NCBI RefSeq assembly: GCF_039543245.1
Contig: NZ_BAABJJ010000009.1
Location: forward strand, 34,812 to 98,811
Direction: 5' to 3'
Length of the DNA: 64,000 nt
Source of the DNA: Algibacter_G agarivorans
GTDB taxonomy: Bacteria > Bacteroidota > Bacteroidia > Flavobacteriales > Flavobacteriaceae
Shown: piece after piece, positions 1-8,563 of the stretch
Layout: the number at the start of each line of letters is the position of its first letter
Numbering within the stretch: position 1 is the first letter of the stretch
The notes under the pieces: generated by a model
What the model was told of the DNA's origin: nothing
Database searches by the model: none
What the model saw: the letters and a program-made list of their open reading frames with translations, nothing else
Made by a program: the position numbers and the translations under genes

Positions 1-227
1 ATATAAATAGCTCTGACAGTAACGGTTTTTGCAGGTGCATCATTTACACCAGCTAAATCATCATCTGCCTTACCCATAATAAACGCACCACCAGGAATAA
101 GTTCCATACCATAAGGTTTTTCTGGATGCCATTTTTTTCCTTGAACACCTACTAGTTCGCCTCTCTCTTTAGAGCCACAACTTGTAAGTATTGCTAATAC
201 TGCGGTTAATAATATAAACTTCTTCAT
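1..227 (-). CDS. gldK: GldK, gliding motility / type IX secretion lipoprotein (5' part only)
   Basis: Only the first ~75 codons lie in the window; the gene runs off the left edge. GldK is an outer-membrane lipoprotein with an FGE-sulfatase-like fold that forms the periplasmic ring of the type IX secretion system with GldN. Visible here are a lipoprotein signal peptide ending in LTSCGS, then a stretch containing GELVGVQG, KWHPEKPYG and LIPGGAFIMG, which match the start of known GldK proteins. Start at 227 (MKKFIL) is preferred to an in-frame ATG two codons upstream (233), because it gives a normal signal peptide. gldL, gldM and gldN would be expected beyond the edge; this is inference. A candidate promoter lies at 276-306. 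Confidence 0.9.
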   Translation of the reverse strand, partial: MKKFILLTAVLAILTSCGSKERGELVGVQGKKWHPEKPYGMELIPGGAFIMGKADDDLAGVNDAPAKTVTVRAIY

Positions 228-275
228 ATCCATAAAAACTCGAGGTTAATTATTTAAGCTTCAATTTCGAGAGCG

Positions 276-306
276 TAAACATATTTATATATTTCCTAAA
301 AAACAA
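276..306 (-). promoter_or_regulatory. candidate gldK promoter
   Basis: On the minus strand there is a TTG (306-304), a 20-nt spacer and TATGTTTA (283-276). This fits the Bacteroidota -33 TTG / -7 TAnnTTTG promoter with one mismatch in the last base. It lies about 50 bp upstream of the gldK start, in the gap between the ureohydrolase-like gene and gldK. Confidence 0.45.
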
Positions 307-315
307 CTTTTTATC

Positions 316-364
316 TAAAAAAATAACATTTCATCGTAAAAAAATAACATTTCAACGATGAAAT
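316..364. repeat. two tandem 21-bp A-tract units plus inverted arm upstream of gldK
   Basis: Two adjacent 21-bp units (316-336 and 337-357) differ at one base; each holds a run of seven A followed by TAACATTTCA. The 9-mer at 328-336 is also inverted at 356-364 (CGATGAAAT), so a short hairpin can form. The block lies just upstream of the candidate gldK promoter, as seen on the minus strand. Confidence 0.6.
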
Positions 365-389
365 TGGTAGTTTAACTATGCTTTGTCTT

Positions 390-1556
390 TTACACACTAT
401 TCTTTTGGAACGCCTTATACCAACGATCTGGCACTTTATTATTGCAAGCATCGAGGTAATCTTGATGCATGCAAGGTAATAACGTATGTCTTTTTAATTT
501 ATTATTGACTTCTGCCAAAAAAGGAATCTCAATCCACCATCTTCCTGTTTTATTACTCTTATAAAACACTAATTCTTGAGATTCTACTAGAGTGATGAAT
601 TTTTGATAATTTCTATCTTCTGAAAAATCATCATCCTTTACTCTAAAATTAACGCCCTCAATAAAATACCAAAGCATCTGTGACACTAACATTGACGTCA
701 TTTCATCATCCTTTGATGGTTTGTATTCATAAATCCCAAAAGATGTTACCTTATTACTAATACCGGCATAACGGGCTATGGCACAAATTTCTTTACCATC
801 TAAACCGTTAGGCGAATATTTTTGTTTTAAACTTACCTCCGAACCTTTTAACGATGTTAAATCAATACTAACAATATTAGCATCTCTTAAAACGGGCTCT
901 ACAACAGTAATATCATTTGAAATCTGCCCCAATCTATAAGACTCAAAATATAGACTTTCCATTAAATCTATTTCTTCTTGCGAATTGAAATAGGTTTGGT
1001 AACCAATGGTGGCATAATTAAAAAGATTGTAAGGTTGGTCTAAAATAATCTTACCTACAAAACTATTATTTTTTATAGGTTTTGCAGAGTCTCCCAAATT
1101 AAATTTAGAATCAACATTTACAATATTGACCATGGGTATCAAACTATCGTAAGCCCTATAATTTGCATAAGTAAGGTCTTGCGAACCTCCTAATATAACT
1201 GGGATAATATTCTTTTTAACAAGAATAACAATTGCTTCTTTTAAAGCAAAATAGGTGTCTTCGACGCTTTCTCCCTTATTAATATCGCCTAAATCTGCAA
1301 CTATTGTATTCCAACTTCCTGGGAAAAGGCCGTAGAATGATTTACGGATTTCATCTAATTGAAACTCTTCTCCTATATAATCAACATCGTTTCTATTTTC
1401 TAAAACACCAATTATGGCAATATCAACATCGTCTAAATCTGGAATACCATGCTGATTAGAATGGATCCTAAGTTTTCTTCCTAGTGCTTGTGTTGAAAGC
1501 AGCTCGTTGTGAGCTAATACCTGATCTGAAACTGGTGAGAGAAAATTAAAATTCAT
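390..1556 (-). CDS. ureohydrolase (arginase/formimidoylglutamase)-like protein
   Basis: 388 aa, somewhat longer than the usual 300-330 aa of arginase/agmatinase/HutG proteins. The fold signature is visible in order: an ILGGSQDLT loop (residues ~121-129), a VNVDSKFN strand (~147-153) and a VSIDLTSLKG strand (~229-238). These align with the three Mn-binding segments GGDHS, DAHxD and D-x-D-xx-DP. Most metal ligands are replaced: His by Gln in the first loop, two ligands of the second segment by Lys and Asn, and the second Asp of the third by Thr. The fold is therefore recognisable but ordinary Mn2-dependent hydrolysis is doubtful. It sits between topA and gldK, an arrangement I recall from other flavobacteria. 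Annotation as formimidoylglutamase would overstate what the residues support. Confidence 0.75.
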   Translation of the reverse strand: MNFNFLSPVSDQVLAHNELLSTQALGRKLRIHSNQHGIPDLDDVDIAIIGVLENRNDVDYIGEEFQLDEIRKSFYGLFPGSWNTIVADLGDINKGESVEDTYFALKEAIVILVKKNIIPVILGGSQDLTYANYRAYDSLIPMVNIVNVDSKFNLGDSAKPIKNNSFVGKIILDQPYNLFNYATIGYQTYFNSQEEIDLMESLYFESYRLGQISNDITVVEPVLRDANIVSIDLTSLKGSEVSLKQKYSPNGLDGKEICAIARYAGISNKVTSFGIYEYKPSKDDEMTSMLVSQMLWYFIEGVNFRVKDDDFSEDRNYQKFITLVESQELVFYKSNKTGRWWIEIPFLAEVNNKLKRHTLLPCMHQDYLDACNNKVPDRWYKAFQKNSV

Positions 1557-1678
1557 TAAGGCTTAATTATATCTTTATCTTTTTTACAATTACTATTATA
1601 ATAAAGCTAAACAGGAACAAAGCTAAAAAATAATATGATTATCCAAATACCTAATAATGGGTATTTTAAGCAAAAAAA

Positions 1679-4183
1679 TTACTTCTTTTTTACAGGAGCT
1701 TTCTTTTTTGTTGCTTTTTTCTTGGTTACTCTTTTCTTTGGTGCATTGGCTTCTATTATAGCTTTGGCTTCATCTAAAGTCATTTCAGAAACATCTACAG
1801 TTTTAGCCAATTCAACTTTAATCTTACCCTTTAAAACATTATGTCTGCCCCAACGTGCTTTTTCCACACGAATGCCTTCATCTTCCCAATTATGGATAAC
1901 CTTATCTATTTCTTTTTGAATTTTGGTCTCAATCAATTCAACAATATCTGCATCAGATAAATTATCCCAATCGTATTTTTTATTCACATTAATAAACATA
2001 TTGTTCCATTTTATAAATGGTCCAAAACGTCCTTTACCTTTTTGAACTGGCAAATCTTTAAACATATAAATTGGTGCGTCTGCTTTTTGTTTTTCTTTGA
2101 TTAAAACAATAGCGTCATCAAGTTCTACACTTAAGGGGTCTGTTCCTTTTGGCAATGAAACAAAAGCATCTCCAAATTTTACATAAGGCCCAAAACGGCC
2201 ATTATTTACTAGTATTTCTTCACCTTCATAATTACCTAAGTTTTTAGGAAGCTGAAACAAATCCATAGCTTCTTCATAAGTAATGCTACCCAATTGCTGA
2301 TCTGGACTTAAACTTGCGAATTGAGGTTTCTCTTCATCGTCGACCGTTCCTATTTGAACCATAGGCCCAAATTTCCCTAAACGCACACTTACACGTTTAC
2401 CAGTTTTTGGGTCTTCACCTAAAATACGTTCACCAGATTCTCTTTCAGCATTTTCTTTTACATCTTCAACTACAGGATGAAAACCTTTGTAAAACGATTT
2501 CATCATTTCAATCCAATTTTCGTTGCCTTCCGCAATTTCATCAAAATCAGCTTCTACTTTAGCAGTGAAATTGTAATCCAAAATCTGTTCAAAATGATTG
2601 ACTAAAAAGTCTGTAACAATCATACCGATATCTGTTGGCACTAATTTTCCTTTATCTGAGCCTACTTTTTCAGTAAGTGTTTTGTCTTTTACAGTACCAA
2701 GTTTTAATATTAACTGAGAATAGTTTCGTTCTTCTCCTTCAACAGTTCCTTTTTCAACATAATTTCTATTTTGAATCGTTGAAATAGTTGGCGCGTAAGT
2801 TGACGGACGACCAATTCCTAACTCCTCTAATTTCTTAACTAAAGATGCTTCTGTATATCTTGCTGGTGGACGAGTATAACGTTCTGTTGCTGTAATGTAA
2901 TTATTAAGCAGTGTTTCATTAATTCTCATTGCTGGCAACATCCCATCTTGCTCTACATCTTCATCATCAGTACCTTCCAAATACACTTTTAAAAATCCAT
3001 CAAAAGTGATAACCTCCCCATTTGCAGTAAACGTTTCTTTGTGTGTTGAAGCACTAATCTTAACATTGGTACGCTCTAATTCAGCTTCACTCATTTGCGA
3101 GGCAATAGAACGTTTCCAAATCAAGTCATATAAACGTGCTTGATCTCTATCTATATCTACAGAATGGACTGAAAAATTTGTTGGCCGAATAGCCTCGTGC
3201 GCTTCTTGAGCACCTTTTGCTTTTCCTTTATAATTTCTTGGTTTGCTATATTTTGAACCAAATGCATCTTTAATTTCTGCCTCAGCGCCTTTTCTAGCTT
3301 CATCAGATAAATTAACACTATCGGTTCTCATATAAGTAATTAAACCAGCTTCATAAAGGCGTTGCGCCATAGTCATGGTTTTACTTACTGAAAAATATAA
3401 TTTACGAGATGCTTCTTGTTGTAATGTTGACGTTGTAAATGGTGCTGCTGGAGATTTTTTAGCTGGCTTTTTTTGTAAATCAGCAACTTTAAAATCCGCA
3501 TTAGCGTTTTGTTCTAAAAATTTCTGAGCTTCTGCTTTAGTTGAAAAATTCTTTGGAAGTTTTGCTTTGAACGTTTGCCCATCTTCATTTGAAAATTCAG
3601 CATCTATTCTATATGATGCTACAGGTGTAAAACCTTGAATTTCTCTTTCCTTTTCAACAATTAAACGCACTGAAACAGATTGTACACGTCCTGCTGAAAG
3701 CCCACCTTTTACTTTTCTCCAAAGTACTGGAGATAACTCATAACCCACAATTCTATCTAATACACGACGTGCTTGCTGTGCGTCTACTAAATCGTAATCT
3801 ATCCCTCTTGGATTTTCAATGGCTTTTAGAATAGCCGTTTTGGTAATTTCATGAAAAACAATACGCTTTGTTTTGTCTTTATCTAATTTTAGAGTTTCTG
3901 CTAAATGCCACGCAATAGCTTCCCCTTCGCGATCCTCATCACTAGCTAACCAAACCATTTCTGCTTTTTTAGCCAAATCTTTCAGCTTTTTTACAACTGC
4001 TTTTTTGTCTTTAGAAACTTCATATTTTGGTTTAAAATCACCATCAACATCAACCCCTAATTCCTTGGAAGGTAAATCGGCAATATGCCCGAAACTAGAT
4101 TCTACTTTAAAATCTTTTCCTAGAAATTTTTCAATGGTTTTTGCCTTAGCAGGTGACTCTACTATTACTAAATTCTTCGCCAT
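1679..4183 (-). CDS. topA: DNA topoisomerase I
   Basis: 834 aa type IA topoisomerase, which relaxes negative supercoils through a 5'-phosphotyrosine intermediate. An N-terminal TOPRIM domain begins NLVIVESPAKAKTI and carries the acidic triad in SDEDREGEA (residues ~81-89). The catalytic Tyr is ~284 in LITYMRTDS. Zinc-finger cysteine motifs are absent; the C-terminal part instead holds repeats of the type RFGP(Y/F)(V/I)K, followed by a Lys-rich tail (KKRVTKKKATKKKA), probably for DNA binding. Start at 4183 gives the expected MAKNLVIVES. A hairpin terminator at 4267-4304 separates it from the membrane-protein pair upstream. Confidence 0.97.
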   Translation of the reverse strand: MAKNLVIVESPAKAKTIEKFLGKDFKVESSFGHIADLPSKELGVDVDGDFKPKYEVSKDKKAVVKKLKDLAKKAEMVWLASDEDREGEAIAWHLAETLKLDKDKTKRIVFHEITKTAILKAIENPRGIDYDLVDAQQARRVLDRIVGYELSPVLWRKVKGGLSAGRVQSVSVRLIVEKEREIQGFTPVASYRIDAEFSNEDGQTFKAKLPKNFSTKAEAQKFLEQNANADFKVADLQKKPAKKSPAAPFTTSTLQQEASRKLYFSVSKTMTMAQRLYEAGLITYMRTDSVNLSDEARKGAEAEIKDAFGSKYSKPRNYKGKAKGAQEAHEAIRPTNFSVHSVDIDRDQARLYDLIWKRSIASQMSEAELERTNVKISASTHKETFTANGEVITFDGFLKVYLEGTDDEDVEQDGMLPAMRINETLLNNYITATERYTRPPARYTEASLVKKLEELGIGRPSTYAPTISTIQNRNYVEKGTVEGEERNYSQLILKLGTVKDKTLTEKVGSDKGKLVPTDIGMIVTDFLVNHFEQILDYNFTAKVEADFDEIAEGNENWIEMMKSFYKGFHPVVEDVKENAERESGERILGEDPKTGKRVSVRLGKFGPMVQIGTVDDEEKPQFASLSPDQQLGSITYEEAMDLFQLPKNLGNYEGEEILVNNGRFGPYVKFGDAFVSLPKGTDPLSVELDDAIVLIKEKQKADAPIYMFKDLPVQKGKGRFGPFIKWNNMFINVNKKYDWDNLSDADIVELIETKIQKEIDKVIHNWEDEGIRVEKARWGRHNVLKGKIKVELAKTVDVSEMTLDEAKAIIEANAPKKRVTKKKATKKKAPVKKK

Positions 4184-4266
4184 ACTTCATTTTTTGAAGC
4201 TACAAATGTATATGAAAAAAAGTTTATCTGTAGCATTTTATGGATTATCTGTGTATTATTTAAATA

Positions 4267-4304
4267 AAAAAACCTGCTTCTAACACTTTAAAAGCAGGTT
4301 TCTT
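4267..4304. terminator. hairpin terminator before topA
   Basis: A perfect 10-bp stem (AAACCTGCTT at 4270-4279 with AAGCAGGTTT at 4292-4301) and a 12-nt loop is flanked by A and T runs. It ends the minus-strand membrane-protein transcript after 4322. Confidence 0.7.
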
Positions 4305-4321
4305 GTAGTGAAAAAATATTT

Positions 4322-5089
4322 TTATTCGGTTATTTTTCCAATTTTATCAATATCACTTTGTTCGTTAAAACCTAGTGTTTCTTTATATATAAAATAAAGC
4401 GGTATAGCAGCAAATGATGCCGTTACAAATACCCCTACAAAACACATAAGCATACCCACCATTTGAGCTAAAAATCCAGAAACAACCATTAATCCAAAGG
4501 TTATTAGCCATTTTTTGTTCCCTAATTTAAAACCAACTTTTACAATCTCTGACGCAGACATATCTGGGTTAAAGGCATAAATCACATTCATTAACGCAAT
4601 AGGCACCATAACATATATAATAGGAAAAAAACAAAGCAACATAGCCACTAGACTAACAGCTAACATAATAGCCCCAAGCTTTATAGTTTTGCCTAGGTAT
4701 GGCTTTTTAAAAAAATAAAAATAATCGTCAGATGTGGCTTCATTAAAATCTTTAGTCTTACATATTCTATATAGTGCAGCTTTTAATCCTAATCCTATAG
4801 CCATTGCAAAAAACATAAACACAATCATTACCAAATAAAAAGGAATTAGGAGCGCCATATTTAGCTCCCCTCCCTGTTGCATGGAATCAGGATCTAAAAC
4901 GCCCATTGCTATTAAAGGTAGATACATAACAAGGTAAAGAGGAAGCATTAATAACATGGTTAACAACATGGTAACCAACCCTTGCACCCATATTTTTTTA
5001 AAAAGCTCAATGGATTTGTTAAAAACATCTCCAAAATCTAAATCCTTGGCATGCTCAACTTTTTCTAATAAACTGGTCATTGTATTCAT
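4322..5089 (-). CDS. multi-pass membrane protein, first of a paralogous pair
   Basis: 255 aa with about five or six hydrophobic segments after a cytosolic N-terminus (DFGDVFNKSIELFKKIW). No enzyme motif is seen. It shares several blocks with the neighbour at 5111-5881: the DFG...SIELFKK.W start, DDYFYFFKKPY in the middle and GNKKWLITFG near the C-terminus. The two genes are 21 bp apart and same-stranded, so they look like a tandem duplication in one operon. Flavobacterial relatives are usually listed as hypothetical or misnamed beta-carotene monooxygenase; no function is proposed here. Confidence 0.8.
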   Translation of the reverse strand: MNTMTSLLEKVEHAKDLDFGDVFNKSIELFKKIWVQGLVTMLLTMLLMLPLYLVMYLPLIAMGVLDPDSMQQGGELNMALLIPFYLVMIVFMFFAMAIGLGLKAALYRICKTKDFNEATSDDYFYFFKKPYLGKTIKLGAIMLAVSLVAMLLCFFPIIYVMVPIALMNVIYAFNPDMSASEIVKVGFKLGNKKWLITFGLMVVSGFLAQMVGMLMCFVGVFVTASFAAIPLYFIYKETLGFNEQSDIDKIGKITE

Positions 5090-5110
5090 AATATAAAAGG
5101 CATTTAAATA

Positions 5111-5881
5111 TTAATAATCTGAATCGTCATTAACTCCTATTTGTTCAATCTCGCTATACGTATTAAAACCTATTACCTCTTTATAAATTAAAAATACAGG
5201 CAGATAAACAATAGCAATGGTAAAGAAAAGCCCAATACCACAGGCCAACATACCCAACATTCCTAAAACACCCGTAACAAACATAGTCCCAAATGTAATG
5301 AGCCATTTTTTGTTCCCTAGAGCAAAACTTGCTTTTACAATTTCTATTTCGCTTAAATCTGGATTGTTAGCCAGAATGATTGCAAAATAAGCTAATGGCA
5401 CTAACACATAAATATATGGGATAAAAAGCAACAACTGAGCAACGGCTGATATTAGCGCATGAATAATCCCTAACATAAATACTTTGGTGAAGTAACTTTT
5501 ATTAAAAAAATAAAAATAGTCGTCGTTTACATTTTCCCCAGAATCTACTTGCTTGCAAATTCTATAAAACGCTGCAACAAAAGCAAGTGTTAATGTACTT
5601 ATTAAAATTGTTTGAGGTATACTATAAATCGCATTTTGCGAATAGAAACCTGTAACTGTTTCAAAACTAAATCCATTATTTAAATCAAAAGGATCTGGCG
5701 CAAGGCCAATGAGCCTAAAAGCAAAGCCAATACAAACAGCAGCAATTACAAGAAACAGCATAATTAAAAAACCTTTGAGCCATACTTTTTTAAAAAGCTC
5801 GATAGATTCACTTATAATTGTTCCAAAATCTAAAGGTTTCGCATTGCTTATCTTTTTTAATAAAGTCTCAAAAGTATTCAT
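5111..5881 (-). CDS. multi-pass membrane protein, second of the paralogous pair
   Basis: The open frame extends up to 5962, but the start at 5881 (MNTFETLL) is preferred: it gives 256 aa, aligns end to end with the 255-aa downstream paralogue (MNTMTSLL start), and the extra 27 residues have no counterpart. Shared blocks are KPLDFG.....SIELFKKVW, DDYFYFFNKSYF and GNKKWLITFG. Four to six membrane segments and a short acidic tail are visible. The gene probably leads the two-gene operon. Function unknown. Confidence 0.78.
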   Translation of the reverse strand: MNTFETLLKKISNAKPLDFGTIISESIELFKKVWLKGFLIMLFLVIAAVCIGFAFRLIGLAPDPFDLNNGFSFETVTGFYSQNAIYSIPQTILISTLTLAFVAAFYRICKQVDSGENVNDDYFYFFNKSYFTKVFMLGIIHALISAVAQLLLFIPYIYVLVPLAYFAIILANNPDLSEIEIVKASFALGNKKWLITFGTMFVTGVLGMLGMLACGIGLFFTIAIVYLPVFLIYKEVIGFNTYSEIEQIGVNDDSDY

Positions 5882-6838
5882 TCTTGGTGTAGTTAAATTA
5901 AGATTTAAAGGTAAATTATTTTTCAAAAACAGTTGCAATATAATACAAACAAAAAATCCCACATAAATGCAGGATTCTTAATTTCTAAAATTTTGGAATA
6001 TCTATTTTAACGCAAACGTGCTTATAAGATCTACTCCATCATTCACATAATCATATTGATATAATGTATCGTCACCAATCATGAGCAGAATATCCTCTAA
6101 AGGAATCACATCTTTAGATTGAATATCTTTAAAAACTTTAGCCATACTTATATTGAGTGGATCAGCTTTGTTAAATAATTTCAAACCAGAAGTCCCATCA
6201 CAAATAAATAAGGTATTGCCTTTAATACCCAATCCGTAAGGATTATCAAGCCCATATCTTTTGGCTAATGTTGGATTTTTTTTATCGGTAATATCTATAA
6301 CCTCAAGCACACTTTCCAATTGTCCACAAGCATTGCCCCCACGCAAAGTTACATAGGCATAATTTCCATCAACAACCACAGGGTCACAACCTTCCCAATG
6401 TGTAAACTCAGAAACATATTCTGGCAAAGATGGATTAACCAAATCATAAATATACATTCCATTGGTGCTACCTAAATATAAATAATCATCTGCTTGAAAC
6501 ATAGTTTCTATATTCCATCCGGCATATTGGGTATTTGCAAGTACTGGCTCCGCTAAATTCTGAATATTAAAAATACTCATTTCATGGTTTCCTACGGTAT
6601 ATAAATAATTATCTACTATTTGAAAACGCGCTAAAGAACCTCCTGTTCCAGTAGTAGATTCGGCAGCTGAATTTAAAACAGCACCATCTTCAAAAGCAAT
6701 ATCTATTAAACGCTCATCTACTTTTTTACGTCTTTCTGTGCTTAAGGTCCAGCCTAAAACAATATCGGTATCATAATTTATCCGTCCATAATCAACAACA
6801 TGTCTTATCCTGAAATATGGCTACAGGTTAAAATTGAA

Positions 6839-7708
6839 TTAAGCTGATAATTTATATACCATATTAGGTGTTTTATAGTCTAAAGATAAATGTAATCTTA
6901 TTTCGTTGTATAATTTAATTGCATTTTTTGCAGCTCTCTTAGCGTGACTCACGTTATCAAAGGTTTGGTCTAAATAAAATTCATCTTTTAAGATTCCGTT
7001 TACACGTTCTGCCATAGCGTTTTCATAACAATGATTTTCTTCGGTCATACTAATGTCTATCTTTTTTCTTTTCAATATTTGAGTGTATACGTTGCTGCAA
7101 TACTGTATTCCTCTATCAGAGTGGTGTATGAGTCCATTACTATTTTTAGCTTGGTAAATGGCCTTATTAAGTGCTCTTACGCATCCTTTAAGTTCTAGGC
7201 TGTCACTAAGATCATACCCCACTATTTTCCTAGAGTACATATCAGTTATTAAAGCCAAGTAACAAAATCCTTTTATGGTTCTAATGTAAGTTATATCACT
7301 CACCCAAACTTGGTTAGGCCTTGTCACTTCTAGGTCTTTTATAATGTTATTGTACTTATAAAATCGATGATGCGAGTTAGTAGTTCTGCTACTATATTTC
7401 TTTCTAAGTGTTAGCATTTGATGTTTTCTAAGGACATTAAATAGTGTGTCTCTACCGACTTTAAGATTGGCCTTTGTAAACTCATCATCCAATGATACCT
7501 TAAGTTTACGCACGCCTTCTCTGGGAAGGGATCTGCGTCTTTTGTGTACTATTTCAATAATCTGTTGTTCAAGTTTTAAACGCATATCAGCTCTAGATTT
7601 GTATTTATAATACGCATCACGTTTAAGTCCAAAACAATGTGTTATAGTCGTTAAAGAAGCAAATCCCTTAGATTTTTCTTTAGCTTTGATTAAGGCTTTA
7701 TACTTAGC
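6839..7708 (-). CDS. IS3-family transposase OrfB (DDE integrase), read by -1 frameshift from orfA
   Basis: The open frame runs from the slippery site (7708) to the stop at 6839, about 289 codons, a normal OrfB length; an internal ATG at 7585 gives a 248-aa form. Catalytic DDE residues are visible in WVSDITYI, IHHSDRGIQY and ENAMAERVNG. The upstream part (KYKALIKAKEKSKGF, then HCFGLKRDAYYKYK) resembles the HTH_21 region of the family. No lesion is seen, so the transposase is probably functional. Confidence 0.92.
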   Translation of the reverse strand, partial: AKYKALIKAKEKSKGFASLTTITHCFGLKRDAYYKYKSRADMRLKLEQQIIEIVHKRRRSLPREGVRKLKVSLDDEFTKANLKVGRDTLFNVLRKHQMLTLRKKYSSRTTNSHHRFYKYNNIIKDLEVTRPNQVWVSDITYIRTIKGFCYLALITDMYSRKIVGYDLSDSLELKGCVRALNKAIYQAKNSNGLIHHSDRGIQYCSNVYTQILKRKKIDISMTEENHCYENAMAERVNGILKDEFYLDQTFDNVSHAKRAAKNAIKLYNEIRLHLSLDYKTPNMVYKLSA

Positions 7709-8061
7709 TTTTTTTTTAGTTCAGCAACAGATTTATAGCCTAGATCTTCAGCAGCTACTTCAAGGTAAGAATCCAGTACTAAAGCATCTAGGTCCTTTTT
7801 GAGTAGTAGTTTTTTAAGCTGTTCAATTTCCTTTTGAAGTTCTTTGATTCTAGATATTTCGTCTTTTGTTTCCACTTTTACTCTTGTGTTCATTAAGTCT
7901 TTACGATTGTACTTTTTAATCCACTCATTAACGGTTGTAGGGGCAATAGAGTAGAGTTTACATAGTTCACTCTTTGTGTGTTTTCCGGTTGTAAGTTCGG
8001 CTAAAATTTTTAATTTGAAAGGTTCACTGTAACGTCTAATTACTTTGTCATTTTTGTACAT
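7690..8061 (-). CDS. IS3-family transposase OrfA (HTH_Tnp_1)
   Basis: 123 aa. The N-terminal helix-turn-helix (YSEPFKLKILAEL, then SELCKLYSIAPTTVNEWIKK) binds the element's ends; a Leu-rich coiled coil follows (RIKELQKEIEQLKKLLLKK), typical of OrfA. Its frame stops 19 bp after the A AAA AAG heptamer at 7714-7708, the likely -1 slippage point that produces the OrfAB transposase. Confidence 0.92.
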   Translation of the reverse strand: MYKNDKVIRRYSEPFKLKILAELTTGKHTKSELCKLYSIAPTTVNEWIKKYNRKDLMNTRVKVETKDEISRIKELQKEIEQLKKLLLKKDLDALVLDSYLEVAAEDLGYKSVAELKKKLSIKP

Positions 8062-8563
8062 AATGTTTAAAATTATGTAGCCTTTATTCAGGACGGGTCA
8101 ACATCTGCTTCAACGGGAATATTATAATTATAAACGTTAAATACATCTTTTAACCGCTCTACTAAAGACACTGTATTAATATTCGAAATATCAAAAACCA
8201 CCAAATCGGTACCACTATCAGCATATAAGAAATTATCTTTTACAGAAATATCTTCATTAATCGGGATCTCAATAAACTTAATAGCCCTTGGTGATGCTGG
8301 ATTTGAATTATCAATTACATGAACACCATCTAAATCGCCAATAAAAATATAATCTTTATAGGCATAGATTTTGCCTGCTTCTTTAATAGGCTCTGGCACT
8401 GTAACCTTAACCGCGCTCCTAAAGGCCGTTTTACTCATTAATTGCGGGGTTGCTACTTGAACAAATTCATAATCGGCATCGTCGTTTTTATCACAAGACA
8501 AAGCCATTATAAAAAGTAGTGGCAAAAAAAGGTGTTTCAATTTCATAATAGATAATTTTTAAT

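Larger units (their letters stand above)
6808..8093 (-). mobile_element. IS3-family insertion sequence (IS150-like), apparently intact
   Basis: The element is about 1.28 kb with imperfect terminal inverted repeats: TCCTGAAATATGGCTACA on the left (6808-6825) and the inverted TCCTGAATAAAGGCTACA on the right (8093-8076). If the ends follow the family's usual TG...CA, the element is 6811-8090. Inside are orfA (HTH) and orfB (DDE integrase) in different frames on the minus strand, joined by an A9 run suited to -1 frameshifting. No clear direct target duplication is visible at the borders. Confidence 0.9.
6002..8546 (-). pseudogene. LVIVD-repeat surface lipoprotein gene, interrupted by an IS3-family element
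   Basis: The N-terminal part (8546-8091) encodes a lipoprotein signal peptide (LLFIMALSC, Cys18), then KIYAYKDYIFIGDLDGVHVID and NFLYADSGTDLVVFDIS repeats; it meets a stop inside the insertion sequence at 8090-8088. The C-terminal part continues at about 6808 and runs to the stop at 6002, with more repeats (NYLYTVGNHEMSIFNIQN, DDYLYLGSTNGMYIYDL). These are LVIVD-type beta-propeller repeats found on secreted or surface proteins. When the ~1.28-kb insertion is removed the two halves are in the same frame, and no other lesion is seen, so the disruption looks recent. An ATG at 6580 could only make a signal-less fragment. Confidence 0.85.

Noticed and set aside
316..357. Tandem repeat upstream of gldK as a CRISPR-like or integron structure.
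   Set aside because: There are only two 21-bp units with no spacers and no associated genes.
390..1556. Confident formimidoylglutamase (hutG) call.
   Set aside because: Most metal ligands of the family are changed and no other histidine-degradation gene is nearby.
1635..1919. Plus-strand frame opposite the topA C-terminus.
   Set aside because: It is the complement of the Lys-rich tail of topA, which yields a Phe-rich hydrophobic shadow.
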